The notes: a model not told the origin generated them from the sequence alone. 64,000 nucleotides of DNA from Novosphingobium sp. SG919 (GCF_012932495.1 NZ_JABCNG010000002.1:1-64000); one strand, 5' to 3'. Positions 8,038-16,189 are shown, numbered from the stretch's first letter. Translations and numbers: made by a program.

Positions 8038-9227
8038 CGCGGCACCGTGATCATGATCGGATTGGCGCCGACATTGGCCCCCAGCGTGCGCACGAAAGCG
8101 CCGGTGCCGGCATCATAGACGTCAACCACCCCATCGGCGCGCGCGGCCACCAGATGGGGCTGTTCTTCGCGCGTCACGGCAATGGCCACGCTCTGGCCCT
8201 TCAAGGCTATGCGCTGCACGCGGGCCTTCTTCACCGGGTCCACCACCCAGACTTCGGTGCCGCCATCCTTGTGGCTGCCTTCCTTGCCATAGGGGCTCAT
8301 CAGCACATAGAGCCGGCCGGCGGCATCGGCGTGGATCACTTCCCAGCCGCCCGGGCGCCATTCGGGCTGGCCACCTTCGGCGCTGCCCACGCTGAAGCTG
8401 CCAGGCAGCGGACGGATCACCGCGCCCGACAGGTCAAAGCCCTGGATCATGCCGTAAAAGCTCACGAACCATGCGGTCTTGCCCACGATCGCCGGCGTGC
8501 CGAACAGCGGCTGGCGATCGATGTCCTGCACCTTGAGCACGGTCTTGGAACTGGCCGCCGCGCCCTTGTCGTCCAGCGTCACGCTGAAGGCAGAGCCATC
8601 GGCGCACAGGCTGGTAAAGCCGCGTTCCCCGGTGGGATAGATCTGCGCGCAGCCCGGCAGGTCGATCTCGTTCAGGATCTTGCGCGCCGCCAGGTCCACC
8701 ACCGTCACCGATTGCGCCGGGGTGAAATTGGCGATCAGCGCCCATTTCCCGCCGTTGGTGAACTGGAACAAGTGGGGATAGGTGACCGATTGCTGGCGCT
8801 TGCCACCCGGCAGCACGATCTCACCCTTGGGTTCGAGCGTGGCCATGTCCCAGATGGTGATCGCGTCGGTGCGCTCGCCGCGCGACAGGCGGGTATAGAA
8901 CGTTTCGGCGGTGTAGATTTCGCCGCGATCGGGCGAAACCAGCATGTTGGCGAACTGCGCGGCACGCACCAGGCCCTTGAGCGGCCTGACCGGATCGGCG
9001 GTATCGACCACGGCAATTCGCCCGTCGACGATCGACATGAAACGGAAATCGTGGATCAGCACCCAGCTTGCCGGCCATTGCGCCGGCAGCTTGGCCACGC
9101 TGGGCAGGGTTTCCTCGGGCAAGGGCGTGGGAAAAGCCGGCGCGGCAATCGCGGTGCCGCTTCCCCCAATCGAAAGCGCCAGAACCGATAGGGAAAGCCC
9201 TGCTGCAAGGGCGAAGGATCGCATCAT
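8034..9227 (-). CDS. aauB: TTQ-dependent amine dehydrogenase large (beta-propeller) subunit
   Basis: A 397-residue large subunit of the TTQ amine dehydrogenase. The mature protein is predicted to be a seven-bladed WD-like beta-propeller that cradles the catalytic small subunit. A signal peptide runs to about residue 29 (GTAIA-A). Recognisable propeller segments include LVSPDRGEIYTAETFYTR, HLFQFTNGGKWALIANFTP and the C-terminal WVVDPVKKARV blade. The ATG at 9227 follows GGGGGA; an upstream in-frame ATG at 9239 is less likely. This is the first gene of the nine-gene minus-strand operon, with its promoter region shared with a divergent TetR gene. Whether the natural substrate is aromatic or aliphatic cannot be settled by eye. 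Confidence 0.9.
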   Translation of the reverse strand: MMRSFALAAGLSLSVLALSIGGSGTAIAAPAFPTPLPEETLPSVAKLPAQWPASWVLIHDFRFMSIVDGRIAVVDTADPVRPLKGLVRAAQFANMLVSPDRGEIYTAETFYTRLSRGERTDAITIWDMATLEPKGEIVLPGGKRQQSVTYPHLFQFTNGGKWALIANFTPAQSVTVVDLAARKILNEIDLPGCAQIYPTGERGFTSLCADGSAFSVTLDDKGAAASSKTVLKVQDIDRQPLFGTPAIVGKTAWFVSFYGMIQGFDLSGAVIRPLPGSFSVGSAEGGQPEWRPGGWEVIHADAAGRLYVLMSPYGKEGSHKDGGTEVWVVDPVKKARVQRIALKGQSVAIAVTREEQPHLVAARADGVVDVYDAGTGAFVRTLGANVGANPIMITVPR

Positions 9228-9293
9228 GTGTCCCCCCATGGCGGCCGATGGGCTCGCCTTGTGCAACACAAGATGATCTTTCAGACACAAAAC

Positions 9294-9329
9294 TGTCAAT
9301 TGACCTAAATTTGTCGAGTGACCTATTTT
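9294..9329. promoter_or_regulatory. Tandem 18-bp repeat, candidate operator for the TetR regulator
   Basis: Two head-to-tail 18-base units, at 9294-9311 and 9312-9329, match at 14 of 18 positions and share the core TGTC-N3-TGACCTA. The first unit contains a perfect 10-base palindrome, GTCAATTGAC, at 9295-9304. They lie in the 142-base gap between the amine operon start and the divergent TetR-family gene. The repeats are seen directly; binding by that regulator is inference. Confidence 0.6.
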
Positions 9330-9369
9330 TAAAGGCGTGTTACAACCTGACCGAAGCCGGGGAGAAACG

Positions 9370-10029
9370 ATGAACAATCAAATGGATAGCGTACCACGCC
9401 TGGTGACCGACCTGATCGTGCCAGAGCGTGAGGGGGGGTATCTCAAGGGGCAGGAGACGCGCGAACTGATCCTGCGCACGGCGCTGACCATCCTGATCGA
9501 GCATGGCTATCCGGCGATGTCGATGCGTCGAGTCGCCACCGCCTGCGGCATGAAGTTCGGCAACCTCACCTACCACTATCGCAGCCGCGAAGACCTGGTG
9601 CGCGAACTGCTCGAAGCGGTGATCCGCTCTTACGAAGTGGAATTCACGGCCATCGCGCACATGCCCGGTGCCTCTCCCGAAGACCGCCTGCGCCGCGTGT
9701 GCCTGTTCATTCTGGAAGACATTCGCACCAAGAAGACCACGCATCTCTTTCCCGAGATCTGGGCCCTGTCCAACCACGAGCCCTTCGTGTTCGATCTGAT
9801 GCACGCGCTCTATGTGCGCGCCCGCGCGCCGCTTCGCGCGATCATCGACGAAATGCGGCCCGATCTGCCCCCTGACGTGCGCGAGGACGTGGCGCTGTTC
9901 ATTTCCGCGAGCATGGAAGGGATGACCGTGTTTGCCGGACACGGCAAGCCGTTCGAGCCGCGCATGCCCTCTATCGAGCATATCGCGGTGCAGTCGTTCC
10001 TCGATCTGGTGCGCACCTACCGGCCCTGA
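9370..10029 (+). CDS. TetR/AcrR-family transcriptional regulator
   Basis: A 219-residue TetR-type repressor. The N-terminal DNA-binding domain shows the family pattern: an opening helix (ETRELILRTALTILIEHGY), then AMSMRRVATACGMKFGNLTYHY as the helix-turn-helix, then RSREDLVREL. The C-terminal ligand domain has no recognisable signature. GGGGAG precedes the ATG by about five bases. It is transcribed away from the amine dehydrogenase operon, and the tandem 18-base repeat in the shared gap is its natural candidate operator, so an amine or aldehyde is a plausible inducer. About 30 residues of non-HTH sequence precede the first helix, somewhat longer than usual. Confidence 0.93.
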   Translation: MNNQMDSVPRLVTDLIVPEREGGYLKGQETRELILRTALTILIEHGYPAMSMRRVATACGMKFGNLTYHYRSREDLVRELLEAVIRSYEVEFTAIAHMPGASPEDRLRRVCLFILEDIRTKKTTHLFPEIWALSNHEPFVFDLMHALYVRARAPLRAIIDEMRPDLPPDVREDVALFISASMEGMTVFAGHGKPFEPRMPSIEHIAVQSFLDLVRTYRP

Positions 10030-10052
10030 CCCGCCATGACGGGCCAGGGCCG
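10021..10052. terminator. Strong hairpin between convergent genes
   Basis: An inverted repeat with 8-bp arms (CGGCCCTG at 10021-10028, CAGGGCCG at 10045-10052), one mismatch, then 4 more paired bases (CCCG/CGGG) around a 6-base loop. It overlaps the stop codon of the TetR gene and lies between it and the convergent sugar-transporter gene. There is no long T-run, so it may be a bidirectional stem-type or Rho-assisted terminator. Confidence 0.6.
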
Positions 10053-10063
10053 ACGTGGCGCAA

Positions 10064-11476
10064 TCAGCCCTGCATCTGCTCCAGCGTCACGCCCTTGGTT
10101 TCGTTGACCATGGCGCGCACGAAGAAGAACGAGATCGCCGCTGCTGCGGCATAGAACGAATAGGTGATCGCCAGGCCCGGCGAAACGACCAGCGCCGGGA
10201 AGCTGACCGAAATCGCCGCATTGGCAATCCACTGGGCAAAGCCGGAAACCGCCAGGCCAGAGCCGCGGATCTGGTTGGGAAACATTTCGCCCAGCATGAC
10301 CCACATGATCGGACCCCAGCTCATGTTGAAGAACACGACATAGGCATTGGCGGCAAACAGCGCGATCACGCCGTTGTGGCCGGGCAACGACACGCCGCCA
10401 TCGGCGCCGTGCACCGCGGTGGAAAAGGCCCAGGCGACGATGCCCAGCGTCACGGCCATGCCGGCCGAGCCGGTCAGCAGCAAAGGCTTGCGCCCGATGC
10501 GATCGACCAGCAGTAGCGTGGCAAGGCACCCGGCGATGGAGACCACGCCCGACAGGATGTTGGTCTGCAGGGCATAGCTTTCGGAAAAGCCCACCGCCTG
10601 CCACAGCGTGGCGCCGTAATAGAACACCACGTTGATGCCGACGAGTTGCTGGAACACGGCAAGGCCGATCCCGGTCCACACGATCGGGCGGATGCGGCCG
10701 GTGGCGCGGTCGATCAGGTCAGACAGCTTGGGACGGTGATGATCAGCCGCCAGGCTGTCGCGGATTTCGGCGACCGTGCGCGTCGCGCTCGCCGCGCCGA
10801 GCAGGCGGGTGAGCACCGCTTGCGCGCCGGCTTCATCGCCCTTGGCCACCAGGTAGCGCGGGCTTTCGGGAATGCCGAGCAGCGCCAGGAAATAGATCGC
10901 CGCCGGCAGCGCCTGCAGCCAGAACATCCAGCGCCAGGCCGGCTGGCCCGCCCACAGGATCGCGGTCGATTCCCCGGCCACCTGGGCCAGGATGTAATTG
11001 ACCACAAAGGCGCCGGTCAGCCCGGTGATGATCATCACCTGCTGCACGCTCGACAAACGGCCACGCACGTTGGCCGGCACCACTTCGGAAATATAGACCG
11101 GCGAGATCACGCTGGCCGCGCCCACGCCCAGCCCGCCGACGATGCGCGCGAGGATGAAGATCACCGAAGACCCGGCCGCGCCGGCCAGCAGCGCGCTGGC
11201 CAGGAACAGGATCGCCGCCAGCTTCATCACGCCGCGCCGGCCAATGCTGTCGGCCAGACGCCCGGCCCCGAAGGCCCCGATCGACGAACCGACGAGGATG
11301 GCGCCGACGTTCACGCCGATGCCCACCTTGCCCAGGTCGAACGCCGCCTCAAGCCCCTTTTGCGTGCCGTTGATGACGCCGGAATCGTACCCGAACATGA
11401 ACCCGCCGATCGTGGCCACGGCCACGATGGCACCGATCAGGCGCATGTTCACTGCGCCTCCTGCCGTATCTGTCAT
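10064..11476 (-). CDS. MFS sugar:H+ symporter (sugar porter family)
   Basis: A 470-residue, 12-helix major facilitator of the sugar porter family (XylE/GLUT-like), importing a monosaccharide across the inner membrane. Signatures seen are GGFMFGYDSGVINGT in helix 1, RLADSIGRRG between helices 2 and 3, PESPRYLV after helix 6, and DRIGRKPLLL between helices 8 and 9. The ATG at 11476 follows GGGAGAGGGAAGG; the next upstream in-frame start is less well placed. It is the last gene of an operon with xylose oxidation genes, so D-xylose is the likely substrate, inferred from context. It ends convergent with the TetR gene across a strong hairpin. Confidence 0.93.
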   Translation of the reverse strand: MTDTAGGAVNMRLIGAIVAVATIGGFMFGYDSGVINGTQKGLEAAFDLGKVGIGVNVGAILVGSSIGAFGAGRLADSIGRRGVMKLAAILFLASALLAGAAGSSVIFILARIVGGLGVGAASVISPVYISEVVPANVRGRLSSVQQVMIITGLTGAFVVNYILAQVAGESTAILWAGQPAWRWMFWLQALPAAIYFLALLGIPESPRYLVAKGDEAGAQAVLTRLLGAASATRTVAEIRDSLAADHHRPKLSDLIDRATGRIRPIVWTGIGLAVFQQLVGINVVFYYGATLWQAVGFSESYALQTNILSGVVSIAGCLATLLLVDRIGRKPLLLTGSAGMAVTLGIVAWAFSTAVHGADGGVSLPGHNGVIALFAANAYVVFFNMSWGPIMWVMLGEMFPNQIRGSGLAVSGFAQWIANAAISVSFPALVVSPGLAITYSFYAAAAAISFFFVRAMVNETKGVTLEQMQG

Positions 11477-11497
11477 CCTTCCCTCTCCCACTTGTTC

Positions 11498-12394
11498 TTA
11501 TACCTGCGCCAGATGGCAGGGCAGCCCGGCAACGCCGGGGTCGAAAGCAAACAAGGCCCCCGCCAGGGGCTGGGCCGCGCGCTCTGCCGCCCCCAGGCCC
11601 TTGGAAGCCGTGGTGGCATAAGCGGTGCGCAAGCCCGGCCCGCCGAACGCGATCTTGGTCACGTTGGCCACGGGAAATGGAACGGTGCCGATCAATTGAC
11701 CCGCCGGGTCATAGCGGCGCACGCCCCAGCCAGCGAACAGGCCCACCCACAGGCAGCCCTCGGCATCCACCACCGGCCCATCGGGATAGCCCGCGCCATC
11801 CTCGATCTGCGCGAACAGGCGAGTCTCCGTGACCACGCCATCGGCCACGGTGCTCGCCCAGATGCGGCGGCCCAGCGTATCGTGGTGATAGAGCGTGGTG
11901 CCATCGGGCGAAAACGCCGGGCCATTGGTGATCGAAACGGGTGGCAGGCCGCTGTCCGCACAGGCTGCACCGTGCAGCCGATAGATGCGCCCGGTATCGG
12001 CCGCTTCGGCATCGTCCATCGAACCCAGCCACACCGCGCCATCGGCGGCTACGGTCGCATCGTTCAGGCGATTGCCCGGCAGATGCGCTTCGGGGGCCGC
12101 GAGCAGGCTGAATGCCCCGCTCGCGGGATCGAAACGATGCACCCCGCTTTGCAGGCCGGCCAGCATCGTGCCATCGGCGCAGGGCAGCACCCAGCCCACT
12201 TGCGCGGGCGCCGGCCAACTGGCGGTTGCCCCGGTTTCCGGCACGAAGCGATGGATCGCCGGCGCCTTGATATCGACGAACCACAGGGCCGAATCCCGGG
12301 CGTTTTCGCGCGCCACCCACACCGGACCTTCGCCCAGCGTGGCGCCCAGCGGCCAGACTGCCTCTGGTTTTGCGCCGGGAATGGTCAGCGCCAT
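11498..12394 (-). CDS. xylC: SMP-30/gluconolactonase family sugar lactonase (xylonolactonase)
   Basis: A 298-residue six-bladed beta-propeller lactonase of the SMP-30/regucalcin family. Metal-binding positions are suggested by the LGEGPVW glutamate (about residue 16), the NRLND asparagine in the middle, and SPDGTTLYHHDT with its aspartate. It would hydrolyse D-xylono-lactone formed by the adjacent xylose dehydrogenase to D-xylonate in the cytoplasm. Its ATG lies ten bases inside the end of the xylB gene, so the two are coupled. The X-B-C grouping resembles the Caulobacter xyl operon. Family is clear; the specific lactone is inferred from neighbours. Confidence 0.85.
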   Translation of the reverse strand: MALTIPGAKPEAVWPLGATLGEGPVWVARENARDSALWFVDIKAPAIHRFVPETGATASWPAPAQVGWVLPCADGTMLAGLQSGVHRFDPASGAFSLLAAPEAHLPGNRLNDATVAADGAVWLGSMDDAEAADTGRIYRLHGAACADSGLPPVSITNGPAFSPDGTTLYHHDTLGRRIWASTVADGVVTETRLFAQIEDGAGYPDGPVVDAEGCLWVGLFAGWGVRRYDPAGQLIGTVPFPVANVTKIAFGGPGLRTAYATTASKGLGAAERAAQPLAGALFAFDPGVAGLPCHLAQV

Positions 12395-13158
12395 CCCGCG
12401 TCCACCCAATATTCGTGACCCGTGATCAGCCGCGCATCGTCCGAGGCCAGGAACAGCGCCAGGGCGGCGACGTCCGCCGGCACCAGCCGCCCATCCAGGC
12501 ACTGCGACGCGACGATCTCGGCCTCGCCCTCGGGCGTGTACCACTGTTCCTGGCGGGGCGTCTTGACGTTGCCGGGAATGATCGCGGTCACGCGGATATT
12601 GTCGCGGCCCAGTTCGCGCGCCAGGCCGCGCGTAAGCCCCTCGATCGCGGCCTTGGCGGTCTGGTAGATCACCAGATCGGGCAGGCCCAGGTGCCAGCTG
12701 ATCGACCCCAGGTTGATCACCGCGCCCCCACCCGCGCGCTTCATCGCCGGCACGGCGGCCTGCGTCACAAAGAACTGGTGCTTGAGGTTGACCGCCATGC
12801 GCTCGTCCCAATAGGCGGGCGTCACTTCCTCCACGGCATGGCGATCATCGTTGCCGGCGTTGTTGATCACCACGTCGATGCCGCCCAGATGCGCTTCGGC
12901 GGCGCGCATCACGGCGGCAATCGCCTCGGCATCGCGCAAATCACATTCCAGGAACAGCGGCGCGGGCGCATGGCTGTTGCCCAGGCGCGTTGCCACCGCG
13001 ATGCCCTGTTCGGCCGCAATATCGCAAAATACCACATGCGCGCCCTGCGCCACGAAGGCCTCGACCAGCCCCTCGCCAATGCCGCTGCCGCCGCCGCTGA
13101 TGAACACGCGCTTGCCCATCAGGCTGGGATAGATCGCGCGCTTGTCGCTGCCGTTCAT
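12385..13158 (-). CDS. xylB: D-xylose 1-dehydrogenase, SDR family
   Basis: A 257-residue classical short-chain dehydrogenase that oxidises D-xylose to D-xylono-1,4-lactone with NAD+. The cofactor motif SGGGSGIG (21-28), NNAGNDDRH, Ser152 and the catalytic pair Tyr165/Lys169 (YQTAK) are all visible. The opening RAIYPSLMGKR, the block GSISWHLGLPDLVIYQTAK, PGNVKTPRQEQWYTPEGEA and the C-terminal TGHEYWVDAGWR closely match Caulobacter XylB as I remember it, well beyond general SDR similarity. GGAG precedes the ATG. It lies between xylX and xylC with short spacing, in one operon. Confidence 0.93.
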   Translation of the reverse strand: MNGSDKRAIYPSLMGKRVFISGGGSGIGEGLVEAFVAQGAHVVFCDIAAEQGIAVATRLGNSHAPAPLFLECDLRDAEAIAAVMRAAEAHLGGIDVVINNAGNDDRHAVEEVTPAYWDERMAVNLKHQFFVTQAAVPAMKRAGGGAVINLGSISWHLGLPDLVIYQTAKAAIEGLTRGLARELGRDNIRVTAIIPGNVKTPRQEQWYTPEGEAEIVASQCLDGRLVPADVAALALFLASDDARLITGHEYWVDAGWR

Positions 13159-13175
13159 TGCTCCGTTAAGGCCGC

Positions 13176-14306
13176 TCACGCCGTTTCCCCCAACAGGCCC
13201 CGCGCGGCCAGGTTGGCGTAGAACGCGCCGATGCCCACGGTCCACGGTTCCGCCTGCGGACAGGTGACGACGGTGTTGACCAGCTTGCCCAGGCGCGGCG
13301 TGGCGATGGTGACCACGTCGCCCACTTTGTGGGTAAAGCCGCGGCCGGGATCGTCGCGATCCTGCACCGGGGCAAACAGCGTGCCCAGGAACAGGGCAAA
13401 GCCATCGGGATACTGATGCTCGCTCAAGGTCTGGCGCACCAGGTCGAGCGGATCGCGGCTGATCTCGTTCATGCTCGAATGGCCCTCCAGGCGATAGCCG
13501 TCGGTGCCCTCGATCACCAGGTCCACTTCGGCCTGGCGCACGTCATCAAGGGTAAACCCCTCGTCGAACAGGCGCACCAGCGGGCCGAGCGAGCAGGACG
13601 CGTTGTTGTCCTTGGCCTTGCCCAGCAAGAGCGCGCTGCGGCCCTCGATATCGCGCAAGTTGACGTCGTTGCCCAGCGTCGCGCCCACGACGGTGCCCGT
13701 GGCGTTGACCAGCAGGACCACTTCGGGTTCGGGATTGTTCCAGGTGGAATCGCTGCGCACGCCGATCGCCGCCAGCGGCCCTACGGTGGCCAGCACCGGT
13801 GCCTTGGTAAAGACTTCGGCATAGGGCCCGATCGCCACTTCCAGGTATTGCGACCACAGCCCGTCTTCGATCAGCAAGGCCTTGAGCGCTTCGGCCTCGG
13901 CCGAACCGGGCACGACCGAACGGATCGAACCGCCCACGCGCTCTTCGATGCGGGCGCGAATTTCCAGCGCCTTGCTCGAGTCTCCGCGGGCGCGTTCCTC
14001 GATCACGCGTTCGAGCGTGGAGGTGGCAAACGTGACCCCGCAAGCCTTGACGCATTGCAGGTCCACCGGGCTCAGCAACGGCAGGTCGAGCGCATCGAGC
14101 CGGCCCAGCATAATGCCGGCGCCGGGATCGAGCGGCAGCATTTCAACCAGTTGCGAAACGGTCGGCGCCACGGCTGCCATGTCATAGGCAATGCCGTCTT
14201 GCACCAGGATGGGGCTGGGCCCGGCCGGCGTTTGCACCCGCCCCAGAAACCGGCCCGATTCCCAATCGTCGGGCAACAGCGCTGTGATTGACGAAACCCC
14301 GTCCAT
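13176..14306 (-). CDS. xylX: FAH-family 2-keto-3-deoxy-sugar-acid dehydratase (XylX-like)
   Basis: A 376-residue fumarylacetoacetate-hydrolase-fold protein. The C-terminal half carries the family core: NNPEPEVVLLVN, GNDVNLRDIEGRSALLLGKA and KDNNASCSLGP, with acidic metal ligands in EPE. In the Caulobacter xylose pathway XylX converts 2-keto-3-deoxy-D-xylonate to alpha-ketoglutarate semialdehyde. The adjacent xylB and xylC genes support the same role here. GGGGGAGAT lies upstream of the ATG, and this is the first gene of the minus-strand xyl operon. A related sugar-acid specificity (arabinonate) cannot be excluded. The xylonate dehydratase (xylD) and semialdehyde dehydrogenase (xylA) genes are not in the window. 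Confidence 0.82.
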   Translation of the reverse strand: MDGVSSITALLPDDWESGRFLGRVQTPAGPSPILVQDGIAYDMAAVAPTVSQLVEMLPLDPGAGIMLGRLDALDLPLLSPVDLQCVKACGVTFATSTLERVIEERARGDSSKALEIRARIEERVGGSIRSVVPGSAEAEALKALLIEDGLWSQYLEVAIGPYAEVFTKAPVLATVGPLAAIGVRSDSTWNNPEPEVVLLVNATGTVVGATLGNDVNLRDIEGRSALLLGKAKDNNASCSLGPLVRLFDEGFTLDDVRQAEVDLVIEGTDGYRLEGHSSMNEISRDPLDLVRQTLSEHQYPDGFALFLGTLFAPVQDRDDPGRGFTHKVGDVVTIATPRLGKLVNTVVTCPQAEPWTVGIGAFYANLAARGLLGETA

Positions 14307-14334
14307 TTTATCTCCCCCAACCATCGGGCAATCG

Positions 14335-14363
14335 TTGACAAATTCTGATAGCGCTACCATCAT
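14335..14363 (+). promoter_or_regulatory. Candidate sigma-70-like promoter for the GH35 gene
   Basis: A perfect TTGACA at 14335-14340 and CATCAT at 14358-14363 (4 of 6 to TATAAT) are separated by 17 bases, with the LacI-type operator filling the spacer. A second perfect TTGACA on the minus strand (14383 to 14378) faces xylX, so the region looks like back-to-back promoters around one operator. Start sites are not known. Confidence 0.5.
14346..14359. promoter_or_regulatory. LacI-family operator (site 1)
   Basis: TGATAGCGCTACCA, a 14-base near-palindrome centred on TAGCGCTA with the central CpG typical of LacI/GalR operators. It lies in the divergent gap between xylX and the GH35 gene. The same motif recurs at 54484 and 62864, and in weaker form at 60850, and a LacI-type regulator gene lies at 62909-63976. 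Confidence 0.8.
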
Positions 14364-14460
14364 GCAAACCCGTCGGCTGTCAAGTGCTTTTGGCGCAGCC
14401 GGGCAAACAACGATCCTGCCCGCGCAGGGCGAGGCCACAGTTGCCACCAGGGAGATGACG

Positions 14461-16179
14461 ATGCCGCTTGCCGCACCGCTCGGGCTGTTCCACCACGCAT
14501 GCCGCCGTGCCTTGCCACTGGCCATGGCAACCGCGCTGGCCGCAGGACTGGCCGCGCCATGCCCGGCCATCGCGCAGGGCAAAACGGCCGCACCGCTTCC
14601 CCATATCGAACGCACGAAATCCGGTGCGATGCTGGTGGTCGATGGCGCGCCGTTCCTGATGCTGGGGGCGCAAGCCAACAACTCCAGCAATTATCCCGCG
14701 CCGCTCAAGCAGGTCTGGCCCACGATCGATGCCATGGCGGCCAACACCCTTGAAATCCCCGTGGCTTGGGAACAGATCGAGCCGCGCGAAGGCCAGTTCG
14801 ATTTTTCCTGGGTCGACCATCTGCTGGGCGAAGCGCGCCAGCATAACAAGCGCCTGGTCCTGCTGTGGTTTGCAACCTGGAAGAACACAGCGCCGGCCTA
14901 TGCCCCCGAGTGGGTCAAGCTCAACCCCGCGCGCTTTCCCCACATGCTCACCCCCAAGGGCGAGGTGCACTATGCGATGAGCCCGCTCGGCACCGAAACG
15001 CTCAAGGCCGATACCCGCGCCTTTGCCACCCTGATGCGCCATTTGCGCCAAGCCGATCCGCAGAACACCGTGATCATGGTCCAGGTGGAAAACGAAGTGG
15101 GCAGCTATGGCAATGTGCGCGATTTTTCGCCGCAGGCGCAAAAGCTGTTCGATGGGCCGGCGCCAGCCACCCTGCTCAAGCATTACGGTAAGCCGGCCGG
15201 GCAAAGCTGGGCCAAGGCCTTTGGCAGCGATGCCGACGAGTATTTCCAGGCCTGGTACGTGGCCAGCTACATCAACACCGTGGCGCTCGCCGGCAAGGCG
15301 GAAAAGGCATTGCCAATGTATGCCAATGCCGCCCTCGCCTCGGCTTTCGGCCGACAGGCGGCCACCACTTATTCCAGCGGTGGACCGGTCCACCATGTGA
15401 TCGACATCTACAAGCTGGCCGCGCCCGCGCTCGATCTGGTGGCACCCGATATCTACAACCACGATGAAAAGGCCGTGGCCGCATACCTGGGCTTCTACGG
15501 GCGGCCCGATAATCCGCTGATGGTGCCCGAAATCGGCAATTCCACCGAATATGCCCGGTTCTTCTGGGATGCGCTGGGCAAGGGCACGATCGGCTTTTCG
15601 CCGTTCGGCATGGATCAGACCGGTTACTTCAACTATCCGCTCGGCGCCCGCGCGCTCGATGGTTCGCTCAACGGCTTTGCCCGCATCTATCGCCTGTTTG
15701 CGCCGATGCAGTCGGTCTGGGCCAAGGCCGGAGCGCAAGGCCTGGTGCGCGCCGCGGGTGAACCGATCGACCCGGCCGCCAAGCACACCCGTGAACTCAC
15801 GCTTGGGCGCTACAAGGCGACGCTCGGCTTTGGCCAGCATCAGTTCGGGTTCGATCCCCCGGCCGGCAACACCCAGCCAACCGGCGGCGCTGCACTGGCG
15901 CAACTGGGGCCGGACGAGTTCCTGATCACCGGGTTCGATACCCGGGTCACTCTCGCCCTGGCCGATCCCGCACCGGGGGAATCGCTGCTGCTGTTGCGCG
16001 CCGAGGAAGGGCATTACGAGCCCGACGGTGAAGGCGGCCAGCGCTGGGTGTTCGATCGGGTGTGGAATGGCGACCAGATCGACTATGGCTTCAATTTCTC
16101 CGGCCTGCCGCAGGTCCTGCGCGTGCGCTATGCCCGTATCAAGGGCAATGCGGTGATCCCGGTCGGCGCCGACCATTGA
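14461..16179 (+). CDS. Secreted GH35 beta-galactosidase (Bgl35A-like)
   Basis: A 572-residue glycoside hydrolase family 35 enzyme with a signal peptide ending near PAIAQ (about residue 39). The TIM-barrel carries the acid/base Glu212 (VQVENE) and the nucleophile Glu357 (VPEIGN), followed by a C-terminal beta domain of the type found in Cellvibrio Bgl35A-like proteins. Such enzymes remove terminal beta-galactose from oligosaccharides, including those of xyloglucan. The start at 14461 is chosen because AGGGAG sits six bases upstream; the ATG at 14455 would be too close to it. It is divergent from the xyl operon with a shared LacI-type operator, linking galactose removal to xylose oxidation. A close paralogue lies at 17918-19564. 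Confidence 0.92.
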   Translation: MPLAAPLGLFHHACRRALPLAMATALAAGLAAPCPAIAQGKTAAPLPHIERTKSGAMLVVDGAPFLMLGAQANNSSNYPAPLKQVWPTIDAMAANTLEIPVAWEQIEPREGQFDFSWVDHLLGEARQHNKRLVLLWFATWKNTAPAYAPEWVKLNPARFPHMLTPKGEVHYAMSPLGTETLKADTRAFATLMRHLRQADPQNTVIMVQVENEVGSYGNVRDFSPQAQKLFDGPAPATLLKHYGKPAGQSWAKAFGSDADEYFQAWYVASYINTVALAGKAEKALPMYANAALASAFGRQAATTYSSGGPVHHVIDIYKLAAPALDLVAPDIYNHDEKAVAAYLGFYGRPDNPLMVPEIGNSTEYARFFWDALGKGTIGFSPFGMDQTGYFNYPLGARALDGSLNGFARIYRLFAPMQSVWAKAGAQGLVRAAGEPIDPAAKHTRELTLGRYKATLGFGQHQFGFDPPAGNTQPTGGAALAQLGPDEFLITGFDTRVTLALADPAPGESLLLLRAEEGHYEPDGEGGQRWVFDRVWNGDQIDYGFNFSGLPQVLRVRYARIKGNAVIPVGADH

Positions 16180-16189
16180 GCCATGGCAG

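Noticed and set aside
14380..16176. A 598-residue minus-strand reading frame opposite the GH35 gene.
   Set aside because: It is a mirror of codon bias; the plus strand has a signal peptide and both GH35 catalytic glutamates, and the minus frame has no recognisable domain.
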